A stretch of DNA of 64,000 nucleotides from Sthenelais limicola (lineage: Eukaryota > Annelida > Polychaeta > Phyllodocida > Sigalionidae). The notes beneath the pieces are model-generated. The model was not told where the DNA came from. It worked only from the letters and a program-made list of their open reading frames with translations, and did not search any database. The translations under genes were made by a program, and so were the position numbers. Of the stretch, positions 22,447 through 33,855 are shown piece by piece. Where the stretch lies: NCBI GenBank assembly GCA_942159475.1, contig OW804097.1:115270169-115334168 (forward strand), written 5' to 3'. Each line of letters begins with the position of its first letter. Position 1 is the first letter of the stretch.

Positions 22447-22828
22447 CCTAGTATAGAACCTGCTAGCTACAGACTGACTCTACTTGTGGATGGACATTTT
22501 TGTTTAGTTTAGTTTTTTTCTCTAAAAACTAGAACTTAGCACTTAGATGCTAGCTAGGTAGTCTTAACCTTTATACACAACTAAACCTATCGTAAATATA
22601 TTGGAGAATGGTTCCAAAGAATAAACATCAATACAATGATTCAGAGCAGAATACTTATAGGTTTTAGTATGTTTTATTTGGGTATTCAGTCACGTTTGAA
22701 TCACTCGTTGACAAGGACACAGTTATATTGTCAGCTACAACATAATATGACAATAGCATTTGTGCATTTTTTTTACATGTGAATCATTCAGAGTCATATA
22801 TCATTTTGAAAGATGTCACAAATCTAAT

Positions 22829-24171
22829 AGGGAGGTTCAGCAAGTCTAGCATGTAGTTAAAGGCAAACGCTACTATCTAGTGGAAAATAAAAATAAATGT
22901 CATTTTTCTGAAACTTTGGTATTTGATTCTTGAAGCGTTTCAGGTCATAAGGATGGAAAAAAATCATTGGGTCGCCATGCTCATTTTTGAATTACAGTGC
23001 GTCAAAATTTGCTATCTCAAAAAAAACAATGAGGACCAAAAGGGGGTCCCATTTTGCAGTACCTCAACTTCATAGTTCATATTTGTTATTTATATTCACT
23101 CAATTTAAGTAAAATTAACAGTTTCAGAGACAGTATTATTTGGCCAATAATTCTATGCCTCTTTTCTATAGAGTGCATTGTTATTTTTATTTTGAAAACA
23201 ACAAATACATAATGTGAATTTTAAATTAAAAACTTGAAAAAACTCAATATTTTCCACCATTTTTATAAAAATAATTTGTTTTCCTCCCCAGTGAAAATAA
23301 ATGTCATTTTTCTGATTTTTTAGTATATGATTTTTGAAGTATTTGTGTTCTTAAAACTGAAAAAAAATTAATGGGTCCCCATGCTAGTTTCTGAATTATG
23401 GGGCTTTGAAACATGGCTGGCAACCCAAAAATCTGCTACTTTGAAAGTGTTCTATGTTTCCTAAACATGTCTATTTCAGACAGCTACAATTATTTTTTTA
23501 ACGTGTTGACATACATTTGTGTCCCTATATATGTGTAGAATATTACCTGCACTATATGTGTAGAAAATTCTGGGACATTTAGAGTATCCATTTTTGTTTT
23601 ATTCCCAAAACCATGAAAGGAAAATGCAGCATTTCCCAATAGACTTGCATGCTAATTGGGTACAACTGAGAGTACCCATAGCTAGTTCTGTTTACCAAAC
23701 ATGTCTATTTCAGACAGCTATAAAAAAAAATCTAACGCGATGACATATATTTTTTTTCCTTTTTATCTGTAGTGTATAACCTGAACTGTATGTGTAGAAA
23801 ATTTTGGGACAGGAGGACTAGCCATTAATTGTTTGTGTTATTCTATAAAATGTGACAAAATGGGCCGTTTCCTCATAGACTGCAATGCTAAAGGAATAGT
23901 GTGTAAAATGCCCATAGATTTGGTATATGGTAAAGGGGGGCGTGGCAGTGAATAGTAGCGTTTGCCTTTAAATGTATCCGTATCTCTGATATATACAAAT
24001 ATATAAGTATGCTAAAGGGCAGAAACATGGCGGAAAAACGCAACATAACATATCAAAGAAAGTGTTTCATCTTACAATTTGTTTTCATGCATAAAAATGC
24101 GATGTTATTCACAAAAAAAGATGCAGAAATGTTTACGTAATTGAGATAAGTTTGCTTGCAGAACCTCCCTA
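22829..24171. mobile_element. MITE with AGGGAGGTTC termini, interrupted
   Basis: Inverted termini 'tagggaggttcagcaag' (about 22828-22844) and the complement of 'cttgcagaaccтccct'-type sequence at 24154-24171. Almost all of the intervening sequence is a second element (22861-23967), leaving about 30 bp on the left and 200 bp on the right of the original element. The flanks are AT-rich and a TA target is possible. Confidence 0.5.
22861..23967. mobile_element. TTAA-flanked non-autonomous DNA element
   Basis: Termini AGGCAAACGCTACTAT and its exact complement, each bordered by TTAA (22857-22860 and 23968-23971). A TTAA target duplication is typical of piggyBac and Kolobok transposases. The 1107-bp interior has no coding capacity and consists of two divergent internal duplications: a block with 'aaaataaatgtcatttttct' at about 22886 and 23288, and a block with 'catgtctatttcagacagct' at about 23464 and 23699. 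Confidence 0.8.
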
Positions 24172-24257
24172 ATATCTAAATATTCTGATACATAATCATA
24201 TTTGAAGTATATGCTATAGTATATCATACAATGTTTCTTTACTTTTTAAAATTTGAA

Positions 24258-25577
24258 GATCTTTGTAACAAGCTAGATAGATTGTTATATTGTAAGATCT
24301 TTGTAACAAGCTAGATAGATTGTTATATTGTAACATCTTTATAACAAGCTAGATAGATTGTTATATTGTAAGATCTTTGTAACAAGCTAGATAGATTGTT
24401 ATATTGTAAGATCTTTATAACAAGCTAGATAGATTGTTATATTGTAAGATCTTTGTAACACGCTAGATAGATTGTTATATTGTAACATCTTTATAACAAG
24501 CTAGATAGATTGTTTTATTGTAAGATCTTTATAACAAGCTAGATAGATTGTTATATTGTAAGATCTTTATAACAAGCTAGATAGATTGTTATATTGTAAG
24601 ATCTTTATAACAAGCTAGATAGATTGTTATATTGTAAGATCTTTATAACAAGCTAGATAGATTGTTATATTGTAAGATCTTTGTAACACGCTAGATAGAT
24701 TGTTATATTGTAAGATCTTTATAACAAGCTAGATAGATTGTTATAGTGTAAGATCTTTATAACAAGCTAGATAGATTGTTATATTGTAAGATCTTTATAA
24801 CAAGCTAGATAGATTGTTATAGTGTAAGATCTTTATAACAAGCTAGATAGATTGTTATATTGTAAGATCTTTGTAACACGCTAGATAGATTGTTATATTG
24901 TAAGATCTTTATAGCAAGCTAGATAGATTGTTATATTGTAAGATCTTTGTAACAAGCTAGATAGATTGTTATATTGTAAGATCTTTGTAACAAGCTAGAT
25001 AGATTGTTATATTGTAAGATCTTTGTAACAAGCTAGATAGATTGTTATATTGTAAGATGTTTGTAACAAGCTAGATAGATTGTTATATTGTAAGATGTTT
25101 GTAACAAGCTAGATAGTTTGTTATATTGTAAGATGTTTGTAACAAGCTAGATAGAATATTATATTGTAAGATCTTTATAACAAGCTAGATAGTTTGTTAT
25201 ATTGTAAGATGTTTGTAACAAGCTAGATAGATTGTTATATTGTAAGATGTTTGTAACAAGCTAGATAGATTGTTATATTCTAAGATCTTTGTAACAAGCT
25301 AGATAGATTGTTATATTGTAAGATGTTTGTAACAAGCTAGATAGAATATTATATTGTAAGATCTTTGTAACAAGCTAGATAGATTGTTATATTGTAAGAT
25401 GTTTGTAACAAGCTAGATAGATTGTTATATTGTAACATCTTTATAACAAGCTGGATAGATTGTTATATTGTAAGATGTTTGTAACAAGCTGGATAGATTG
25501 TTATATTGTAAGATCCTCACATATATTGTTATGATATTGTATAATCTTTACAACAAGCTAGATAGATTGTTTTATTG
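24258..25577 (+). repeat. 38-bp minisatellite, about 34 copies
   Basis: Head-to-tail units of 38 bp, core 'acaagctagatagattgtt' joined to 'atattgtaagatctttgta'. Variants: ctttGTaac or ctttATaac, aagCtag or acGctag, and gatGttt, which clusters in the right half (about 25045-25500). Each unit holds an inverted pair, TTGTTATA and TATAACAA, about 13 bases apart, so single strands can fold into a hairpin per unit. It is non-coding. Clustering of the variant types suggests expansion in stages. Confidence 0.9.
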
Positions 25578-26459
25578 AAATGTCTAAAAAATTAAGACCA
25601 CTAAGTTTTGATGAAACAGTTCAACTTAGTGTATTCATGTTATCTGGTAAGGGAAATGAATCTTTCACAAACTTGTAACATGGTCAATGATGACCGCTTA
25701 AATGTTTTTAGTATGATTATCAGCGCACAGAGAACACCGTATTTGGGAACTAGAGTGCTTTTGATTATTATGTACTTGAATAAATAGATTATTGATTATT
25801 ATGCAACTGAATAAACAAATTATTATACAAGAAAGCTACTTATGGGGTATCCCTACTCACTTCACTAACTACCAATTTAGAGTTAGGGTTAGGTTTATAG
25901 TTAGTATTTTAGTAGGAATCTGTGTACTCTATTCAACCACACAGCATGCTGCGAAGAACCAGTGTATCTTGTCTATATAGCTGTCTTTAGGGGTCTCCGG
26001 TCCGGTTTTGACCCTAAATTGCCCTTGTTCCTAAATTGCCCTTGTAACGGACAATCCTACCATAGAGCGGATAGTCTGTGGTCAACCCCTAAAGGACAAC
26101 TTTCTAAGTCCATGATATAGCCAGTAGCCTGGCACCTAGTATCTAGTCGCTACCCACTTGAGAAATGGTGCTTCTACAATAACACACCAGGTGGCAGCAC
26201 ACACAACGGCCACATTTTATTCCATTCCCTACTGGATAGACTACTGTACATAGTGTTATTATACCATGAGAGGCTTTGACTGCATGGGATTCATAAAAAA
26301 AAGTAACAGTTATTGGAAAGAAATTCCTCAAAAAGTATATATGATATATTGAATCAATATTATAAGGATTGCTAATAGCAAAGTTATAAGCATTACATTT
26401 GGGTTATAAAACATACTTCAAAATTATAACAAAATCTTTACACAGACTCTAAAAAATTC
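25578..26459. other. Non-coding, one small inverted-repeat element
   Basis: No exon is seen. 'ctttaggggtc' at about 25984 and its inverse near 26087-26097 bound a small element of about 115 bp containing two direct copies of 'ctaaattgcccttgt'. Confidence 0.4.
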
Positions 26460-29400
26460 TTAACTCCGAGGGGAAGCCCCAGAAAGTTTAGCATATAAAG
26501 AGGTAGGCTTCTTGTCCTTCTTATCTTTCTTATCTACTGGGTTATTAGTGGGACACTTCATTAGGGTATGTTTCCCTGAACACAGGAGACATGCATGAAC
26601 AAATTTACAATCTGTATCCACACAGTCGACTCCCTCTTTGCTGTAGTTCCACTTGAGACAACGGTCGGCCTTGAAGGCATTGGCCATCAGCTTGCGACTG
26701 TTGAGCTTCTTCATCTTCTTCCACTTTTGGAGGTGCTCTTCACTGAAGTGCTCCTTGAGCAGGGCGTCCTGTGGGTCGATGTTGTACCTGTCCCGCCAGG
26801 AGAGTTCTCCATCATCTACCTGTATGTTGGGCAAATCGTCACAAAATGTACAATTGTGATGTGTTACAGAAAAATGAGTCACAAGTCGCAAAACTTATAT
26901 TTGTCAAAGTGTTTTTTCCACAAGATCTCTTTATTGAAGTGCCCTGATTTTTAAAGGGTTTAGCACTCATAGTCATATGAATCCACGTAACAAATTTCGG
27001 GTAAATGTATTAGATATATCCTTGCGTTTTGAAGGCCTTTGTATGAGAATATTTACATACATCGATGTATATTTTTTTATTACAAATATGGCCGTACAAT
27101 TATGAATGGTTAACAAACAACGCCTGTCCACCATGTGGATGTTTTCTTGCGTCGCCTCTAACCCTTACTCATCCAATTTTACCATTATTGATATTTAGAA
27201 TTTCCAATACATGAAGAAGTTATTGTCGATAATTACAAGCTTTACCTATAATATACTACAACACATCAAGCTAGTACTTAGAAAACAATACATTTCAGTA
27301 CAATTGCAGTAAATGCACAATATCATCATTAAGTGATCTACATTCGTATCCAAACGCTACAATTCCATAGTCTATGTTATACGTACACTATCGCCTAGCG
27401 CTGATAAGGACTTTATATCTAAAATTTGGGGACAATTAATAACTACAGATATTGTTGATATGTTATATAGATGGTGTCATTCTGCATGTCCATTTCTGCC
27501 AAAATGTTTTTGTTGTTTTGTACCGTTGTGTTTTATTTGATCTCATTGACTTTTCTTTGTCTCTATTACCGATGAGCATATCAAATGTATTAGATAGTTC
27601 AAAATAACTGTTAGCTAGATAGATGTATGGGAAGCTGATAATTACTGCTATGTTACTGCTATGTTATCTAGAAAATAGCCCCCAAAATCATTTTGGCAAA
27701 TAATGTACATCGAATTTATTTCTATCATTCCCAATTAGTCAGGAACCCACTGGAAGACCTGGAATTAACTTTCAGATGCATGTCTTCTTTTGTATGACTC
27801 TTTTGTATAAATGAAGAATATATTCAATTCAATTCAAAACATCATTTATTCGCACCAATAAGTACAAAAAGGAGGCCCACTTGTTTAAAACCTAGATTCC
27901 AAGTCTTCCAGTTGGTTCCTGGCTGGTAGTTGGTTGCCGAAATATATTAACAATGAGAAATACTAAAACAAGAATTTCAGGGCTATTTGTTTGATAATTC
28001 AAGGGTATTCAATATTGAATTTAATTGAATATACATTCTGTGAAAATTGGGATTAATTAACAAAGGAACTTCTAATACCTTAAGTATTACGACACCATAC
28101 AAAGGGCAATTTCTCTACACACATTACTATTTCGGAACATTTATGAGTTCAAAACGTTTTCTTTAATAGGGCTATCCAGGAAGACCTTATTTCAGAGGAC
28201 TAGTTTCCCATTCATGTATCTTCATTTTACTATGTCAGCGTGCGAATAAAAGTCTTAATATATATATATGGGTCTGAATTTTAAAAAATGTACAATTGGC
28301 AGCTGTACACATTTAGTAAATTCTGCTAAATTAAGCTGAAATGTGGACAATACTAGGTAAATTCGAGTATATTAGGCATTGCATTGATTCTAGCAATATG
28401 TTTGGTTAGGTTGAACTGTATTTTGAACTTTATTTTCGTTTGGAGTTTAAGTTATTTGAGAGGATTGGTGAAGGTGAATTGTACATATTCTGGCGACTTC
28501 ACCCATATATATATATTGTGAATACCTTGGAGCGGACTGCAAAGTCAAACTTGAAGACTTCCTCGACTGGATACTGCTGCATGAGCTTGAGGGTGAGGAG
28601 ATGTAGGTGGTGCAGGTAGCCCACTGATTGGTCCTTGTCTGCAGGCCCAAGAAAGCATCCTTTAATTAATTTGTGATGTGTTTCAGGAAAATGAGTCATA
28701 AGTCGGGAAAAATAGATTTTGAGATACCATTATATTTGAAAAGATGAGATCAAGCTGATTCCAATGGTAGTAAACAGTCTAATAATCTGATAAGTATTTC
28801 TAAATTTTAAGTTTGATATTTTCATTTTTGAAAGAAAAATATCTTCAATATTTCTTGGGGGCAATAAACAGTAAAGTAACTGAATGTAGTCCATATAAGG
28901 ACCTTTAAAACAAAAAGATATATTACATACATTGTCCTGACATTTGAGACGTCAATCGATATAACTCTAAGTAATAAACTCTCCAAAAATTAGAACATTC
29001 CAATAAAGTGATCTTGTAAAATAAACATTATTGTGACTTGTGACATATTTCCCCAAAACACAGCACATATAACAACACTTTGCAATGACCAATGAATTCT
29101 ATGTTAATTCTCACATCACAATGTTTGTATAGGATTGAATGGATAGTCGATAGAGACAGTGTAATGAGCCATATCACTAATAGGGGAGTTGCATGTGCCA
29201 CTGCGCATGTCTGTACAATGCATCCTGGGATGGATTCTGATGAAATCTGACATAAAAATATTTCGCAACAGTTTTATCAAAATCACTACTCACCGTTTCT
29301 GTAAATATTCTCAAGAGAGAGGAGGTTGGCATAGAGGAACTGGAGGAAGTTAGCATCTTTAGTCTTGAAGCCAAAAACAGCCTCGTGTGGCCGCATCATC

Positions 29401-32400
29401 TGTAACAAGTATAAGGGTCAGATTTTCAGAAAATGTACAATTCATCTTCACCAATTCTCTCAAATAACACACATTTAACACACTAAAATGACATTCAAAA
29501 TGCAGTTTAACATTCAGCTGCACCAATTCTCTGAAATAACCCAAATTTCAGACGAGAATAAGGTTCAAAATACCGTTCAACCGAACACATTCCCATTTCT
29601 GTTAATTTATTTACACTACATTAATATATTGTTAAGGGCTAAATGAAGGAACTATTAGCCGAATTATGAGTCCTATGTGTGTAACCATTATACAACATGA
29701 ACTAAAATTCACGCAACAATTTCAGTTCTTTTTTGGGGGCGTCTAAAAGGTTTTCGCATAATATCTTCAGGCATATAGACTGTATACATGATGTGCTATG
29801 TGCTTTATTGAATCCACAATTGAAAACGCTACAATCCGAACCCTAGTTTTGGGGGTCTAAAATGAATATTGACAATACCAGTTTTTAAAAAAACACCTAA
29901 AATGGGTCATTTCTACAACAAGGTACACCAAAACCTCCATTTCCCATGTAAAAAGAACATAATGAATGAATAAATGTAAGAAAATTTGTAATAATTCTGT
30001 AGGCAAAATATGTTTACATATTATAAAAGTTTCTATTTGGAAATTCTATATATCTTTTTTAGAGGTATGAGTATGCCTATACCGTGCGTATGCCATTATG
30101 AGAGAATTGGGAAATATTATACCATTGCACTTCATATACACATACAAAATGGAAAAAAATAACAAGACGTCCTAGCCGCTTTATGTTGAACGAGTCAGAA
30201 CTTCTATCAGTGGCATTTCTTTCTATCTGGCCATATTTTTAAGAAATTCAAATAAAATGGTTATAATCATGTGCGATCATCCTAGATACAGGTTGTAGGC
30301 TAGGCTGCTAGGCTGGAAAATTAAATGACGCCCTATTGGGAGAATTACTTATATACTAGACGAATCGTGGCCTGTGCGAAAACCCTTTTCGCCGAAAATA
30401 AACACAAGCTTATGACCGTCACCCATGCCTCTATAACAGAGAATCTATATAGCTCCAAACCCTATCCAACGGAATTTTCTCCCTTAATTCGATCTTAGAC
30501 TGTCTTATTCTTTCACCAATTGAAAGGGAATTGCATCAATAGCTACATGTGTGAGTTTAAAAGAAATCCGAGTCCCAGAGGTGAAGATATTAGTGAAATT
30601 AAAAAATAAAATGACTCAAAAATGAGACAAATGTAAAATGGCTGGCTGCGACCTCACAATGTACAGTTTGGAGGTCTGGCAGCCTAACCAATTGAATATT
30701 GAAACTGGCTATAGAGCACATTCATATAAAAAACTTCATAGCATAATTCATAGCATTTAAGGTGCACTATTGTCCCCCATTCTCCTCATGTTGATTAAAG
30801 AGAATGGGGAAAATGAATCATCTATGAAGTTTCCTGTGTTAACCACAGTTGATTTAATGATTTAAATTATCATAAAATTTGATATTGCATCTGCAATCTA
30901 TTTCTATAGTTTGCAGGACTGTCTAGGTATGCTTGCTTCTCTGGATATAACTAGTATTTATCTATTTCATCCCAATTTAGCAGAATTTACTAAATGTTTA
31001 GAGCTGTTTCTCATGATCTGGCCCATATACATGTACATGTACATTACATACATACAGTGTTTAGCGATGCAAGAGACCCGAGTACTGTTAAGGTGAAAGG
31101 GTATGAAACTCTCCCAAGAGGCCAATGTATACACAAATGGATATAATACAGACGCCATGAATAATTGAAATGTTTGGGGTAGAGCTGAGAGGCATGTGAA
31201 CCCCTCACAAACCCTAAACTCATGCGATCCCCAAATTACCCTGTAATTGGGAACAAATTAGGGTTGAATGCATGCATGCATGGGTTTGCTAGGGAAAGCG
31301 GGATGCATATAAGGCCAAACAAAAATAGGTGTGTTTCCGATTTACCCTGCCTACCTAGAAAAACCTTACCCTACCTAACATTTTTTTTACCATACCTGAT
31401 TTTTTAAAAATCATATCTTACTTTTTTGGGATTTTTTGACAAAAAAAGCTTATGAAAGCAGGAAAATGGGTTTTCCTAACCCAGAACTGTCAAAAAGCAC
31501 ATTTCCCATGTTTAAAACAACTATTGTTCTGAAGTAGACATTTTTTCCAGTTCCTGGGAGGTGGTTTCCCCCCCCCCCAAAAAAAAAAGAAGTTACCACC
31601 CCCCCTCTACCTAGTTTTCAGCCAGATAAATCGGAAACACACCTATCTTTTTGGGAGGCCTAAAGCCTACCCACGACTACCCACGACTACCCACAAGAGC
31701 TACTCAACTCCATCTTGATATTGCAATCCCTGGAGTTACTTCTCTTAACTCCTTTGCCTACCACTCCCCCAAGGTGTCTTTTAAAGCTGCATTATCATTT
31801 ATTATGACTAACAAAGTCTTACCTAAAGTCGTCATATTATTACATAATATTGTAGGACTGAATTCATCAATATTCTGCTGTTGTTTTATGTTTATACAAC
31901 AATATGAAGTACACATCGTCAAGCGAAAAGAATGGCAGAGAATGTGTGAAAATATTTGGTTTTTTTCGACGTTAACTGAGAGTGTAGTTTTAAGATCTCT
32001 ACCATCATAATTTCCAAGTTATAATACACTCTAGGTCCATATCCTCTAATCAGATAAGAATGGTATGTCAGTGTTCAGCGGCCTACTTCGCTAACCGGTT
32101 TCTTGGCCTAGCACTAGGCATTCAAAAGGTATTATAATGTCATTTTGCGGTTTTTAATGAAATTAAAAAGGCACTTTGTTGTTTGAAGCGAGAGGCTTTC
32201 TCTCCATTTGAAGGGACTCTCTCATCTCTGGGCCTAGAGTGAATAGGAGTAAAGTTAATGAGACTTACCCGAGTGAGGATGTTGTCAGAGGGTATAAGAG
32301 GATCAAATGTGGGGGCTTTCTCATCACTGTCCCCGGACCCTGCCGCTTCATCGCCTCCCTCATCATACACTAAATCTCCATTCTCATCAATCTGCATAAC

Positions 32401-33855
32401 AAGTCAAATAAGTCAATATAATAGGGGAGTTGCATAGCCACTATTTTGAATCTTGATTCGCATGGAATCATGGGACTAAAGGTACAGTATAAAATCTATA
32501 GAAAACATGTCATGTTCAGCATGGACTATTTATCAATGCTTCAATGTCAATATCGATTTGTTATAGATGTTCCCATGCCACAAGTCCCCATCTTTCCTAT
32601 CATGCATTTGGCTTTCATGGATCATTTAGACAGGCTCAGATATTGGTGAAAACATTCTTGCAATTCTCTGTTGAAATGTTGACAAATATTTGTATATCAG
32701 ATTTCAAAACGCATGCACTGCAGCAGTAAGAAATGCAAATCCCCAATTATTCAACATACAAGAAGGTCCATATTTATCTGATAATCACTCATCAAGAACT
32801 GGAACGTCCAATACAATAAACTTGAGATCATTATAAAATGGGGGAAAAACTAAATATGTCCTAGATCCTAGAACCAAAAAAATTGGGTTAACCATTGAGG
32901 CAACAGTGTTCATGTATTAGAGGGAAAGAGAGAGAAGGAGAGAGAGGGGAGAAGGGAGAAGGAGACAAGGGCAAGAGAGAGATGGGAGAGATGGGAGAGA
33001 GGGGAGAGGGGAGAAGGAGACAAGGGCAAGAGATAGATGGGAGAGATGGGAGAGAGGGGAGAGAGGGGAGAGATAGAGGGACAGAGAGGGGAGAGAGAGA
33101 CAGGGGCAAGAGAGAGAGGAGAGAAAGGGGGAGAGAGAAGAAAGAGAGGGCATAGAGAGCAGAGAGAGCAAGAGAGAGAGCAGAGACAGACAGAATGAGA
33201 GGGGGAGGAGAGAAACATATATGTAACATTATGTAACATTGTGTAACCTCATTATATTTATATTAATCATTAATTATCAGCCATTGATTATCTCATTACT
33301 AAAATCGCTAATTATGCTTAGCCTACCCAGTACTGTGCAAGTCTACGTATTCATGCTAGGCCATTGATATTAGAGCACTCATTATCCAGACCCTGGAGGA
33401 AGATCTGTACTTTTATTTAGAACATTAAATCAGTTGCTTCGCTCTTCGCATGAAGATCACACATGTCTCATTAAGAGAGAGCTAGGAGAAGGAGGAGTAA
33501 GAGAGGTAGAGAGAGAGGTGGAGAGATGAGAGAAAGATGGAGGGAGGAAAAGACAGAGTGAGTAATATGATGATAAAAAATCATAATGAATAATAAATAA
33601 TTATTTAACCTGTATATTAGGGGCAGCTGCCTCAGTCTCCTCCATCTGCTCAGCTAACAGTTGGTCATCCACAAGTTTCCTCAGGCGCAGTTTCTGTGCG
33701 TTGGGTATGTCCATGTCACGCAGTTGCCGCTCACCTATGTTCCCCAAGGACTTTTTGTCCTTGAAATTGTTCTCAAAGAGGCACTGCATGGTGCGCCTTG
33801 TCAGTCCCTTCTTGGCACCCAACTGCACAAATTCTGGATCTATTTCATCAGCCAT
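26460..33855 (-). CDS. Spliced SAM-like and zinc-finger gag-like protein
   Basis: Exons on the minus strand: 33855-33610, 32391-32269, 29399-29294, 28659-28526 and 26819-26460, with phases 0, 0, 1, 0. They give 322 residues with no stop. ATG has A at -3 and G at +4. Residues about 5-70 look like a SAM-type helical domain (SLGNIGERQLRDMDI, KLRLRKLV). Residues 83-115 are acidic. Residues 124-255 form a helical region resembling ORF1 proteins of DIRS/Ngaro elements (VGYLHHLHLL, FDFAVRSK, SWRDRYN). Two zinc motifs follow: C257, C269, C274, H278 (CCCH-like spacing) and C280, C283, H287, C292 (knuckle-like, one residue short). The tail is Lys/Asp-rich. I do not know a named orthologue. Four introns and an intact frame argue for a host gene, perhaps a domesticated gag. 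An acceptor at about 33868 suggests a further upstream exon. MITE ends lie close to most splice sites. Confidence 0.7.
26829..27075. mobile_element. MITE-A terminus fused to a partial MITE-B
   Basis: 26829-26856 is a single MITE-A terminus ('tgggcaaatcgtcacaaaat'), abutting MITE-B from 26855 ('ttgtgatgtgttacagaaaa'), which fades near 27075. The MITE-A tip is 8 bp from the acceptor of exon 5 of the gag-like gene (26820-26821). Confidence 0.6.
28268..28505. mobile_element. MITE-A copy
   Basis: Full-length, bordered by TATATA runs on both sides, consistent with a TA target. The left tip is 'tgggtctgaattttaaaaaa'; the right tip ends in 'cttcaccca'. It ends 19 bp from the donor of exon 4 of the gag-like gene (28524-28525). 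Confidence 0.75.
28671..29068. mobile_element. MITE-B copy (full length)
   Basis: Termini 'ttgtgatgtgtttcaggaaa' and the inverse ending near 29068 ('aacacagcacat'). It occupies most of intron 3 of the gag-like gene and starts 10 bp from the exon 4 acceptor (28660-28661). Confidence 0.75.
29414..29590. mobile_element. MITE-A fragment
   Basis: Left terminus 'gggtcagattttcagaaaat' followed by two tandem, imperfect copies of the subterminal block with 'tcaccaattctctcaaataa'. The right half is absent. Starts 13 bp from the exon 3 acceptor of the gag-like gene. Confidence 0.65.
30960..31028. mobile_element. MITE-A right-end fragment
   Basis: 'aatttagcagaatttactaa' then 'gagctgtttctcatgatctg' and 'gcccat' match the right subterminal region and tip. 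The left part is missing. Confidence 0.45.
31325..31646. mobile_element. 322-bp MITE with ATAGGTGTG termini
   Basis: A perfect 20-bp inverted repeat, 'ataggtgtgtttccgattta' at 31325-31344 and its complement at 31627-31646. The interior contains a C-run followed by an A-run at about 31570-31590. It lies in intron 2 of the gag-like gene and has no coding capacity. Confidence 0.75.
32163..32252. repeat. About 90-bp repeat, copy 1 (inverted relative to 37900)
   Basis: Contains 'aggctttctctccatttgaa' and 'gggactctctcatctctggg'. A near-identical inverse copy lies at 37900-37984. Copy 1 starts about 16 bp from the donor of exon 2 of the gag-like gene. Confidence 0.7.
32918..33215 (+). repeat. GA-rich purine tract
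   Basis: Almost pure purine on the plus strand, with irregular gagagg/gggaga units and two longer internal duplications near 32960-33070. Located in intron 1 of the gag-like gene. The open frames here come from composition alone. Such mirror-rich tracts can form triplex DNA. Confidence 0.8.

Noticed and set aside
24258..25577. CRISPR-like array
   Set aside because: Units are contiguous 38-mers without unique spacers, and the context is eukaryotic. It is a minisatellite.
31651..32010. 119-codon plus-strand frame
   Set aside because: No domain, no splice support, begins in a short acccacgact tandem repeat and lies in the intron of the minus-strand gag-like gene.
32888..33239. Overlapping frames near the GA tract
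   Set aside because: Same reason: simple-sequence translation, no splice or start context.
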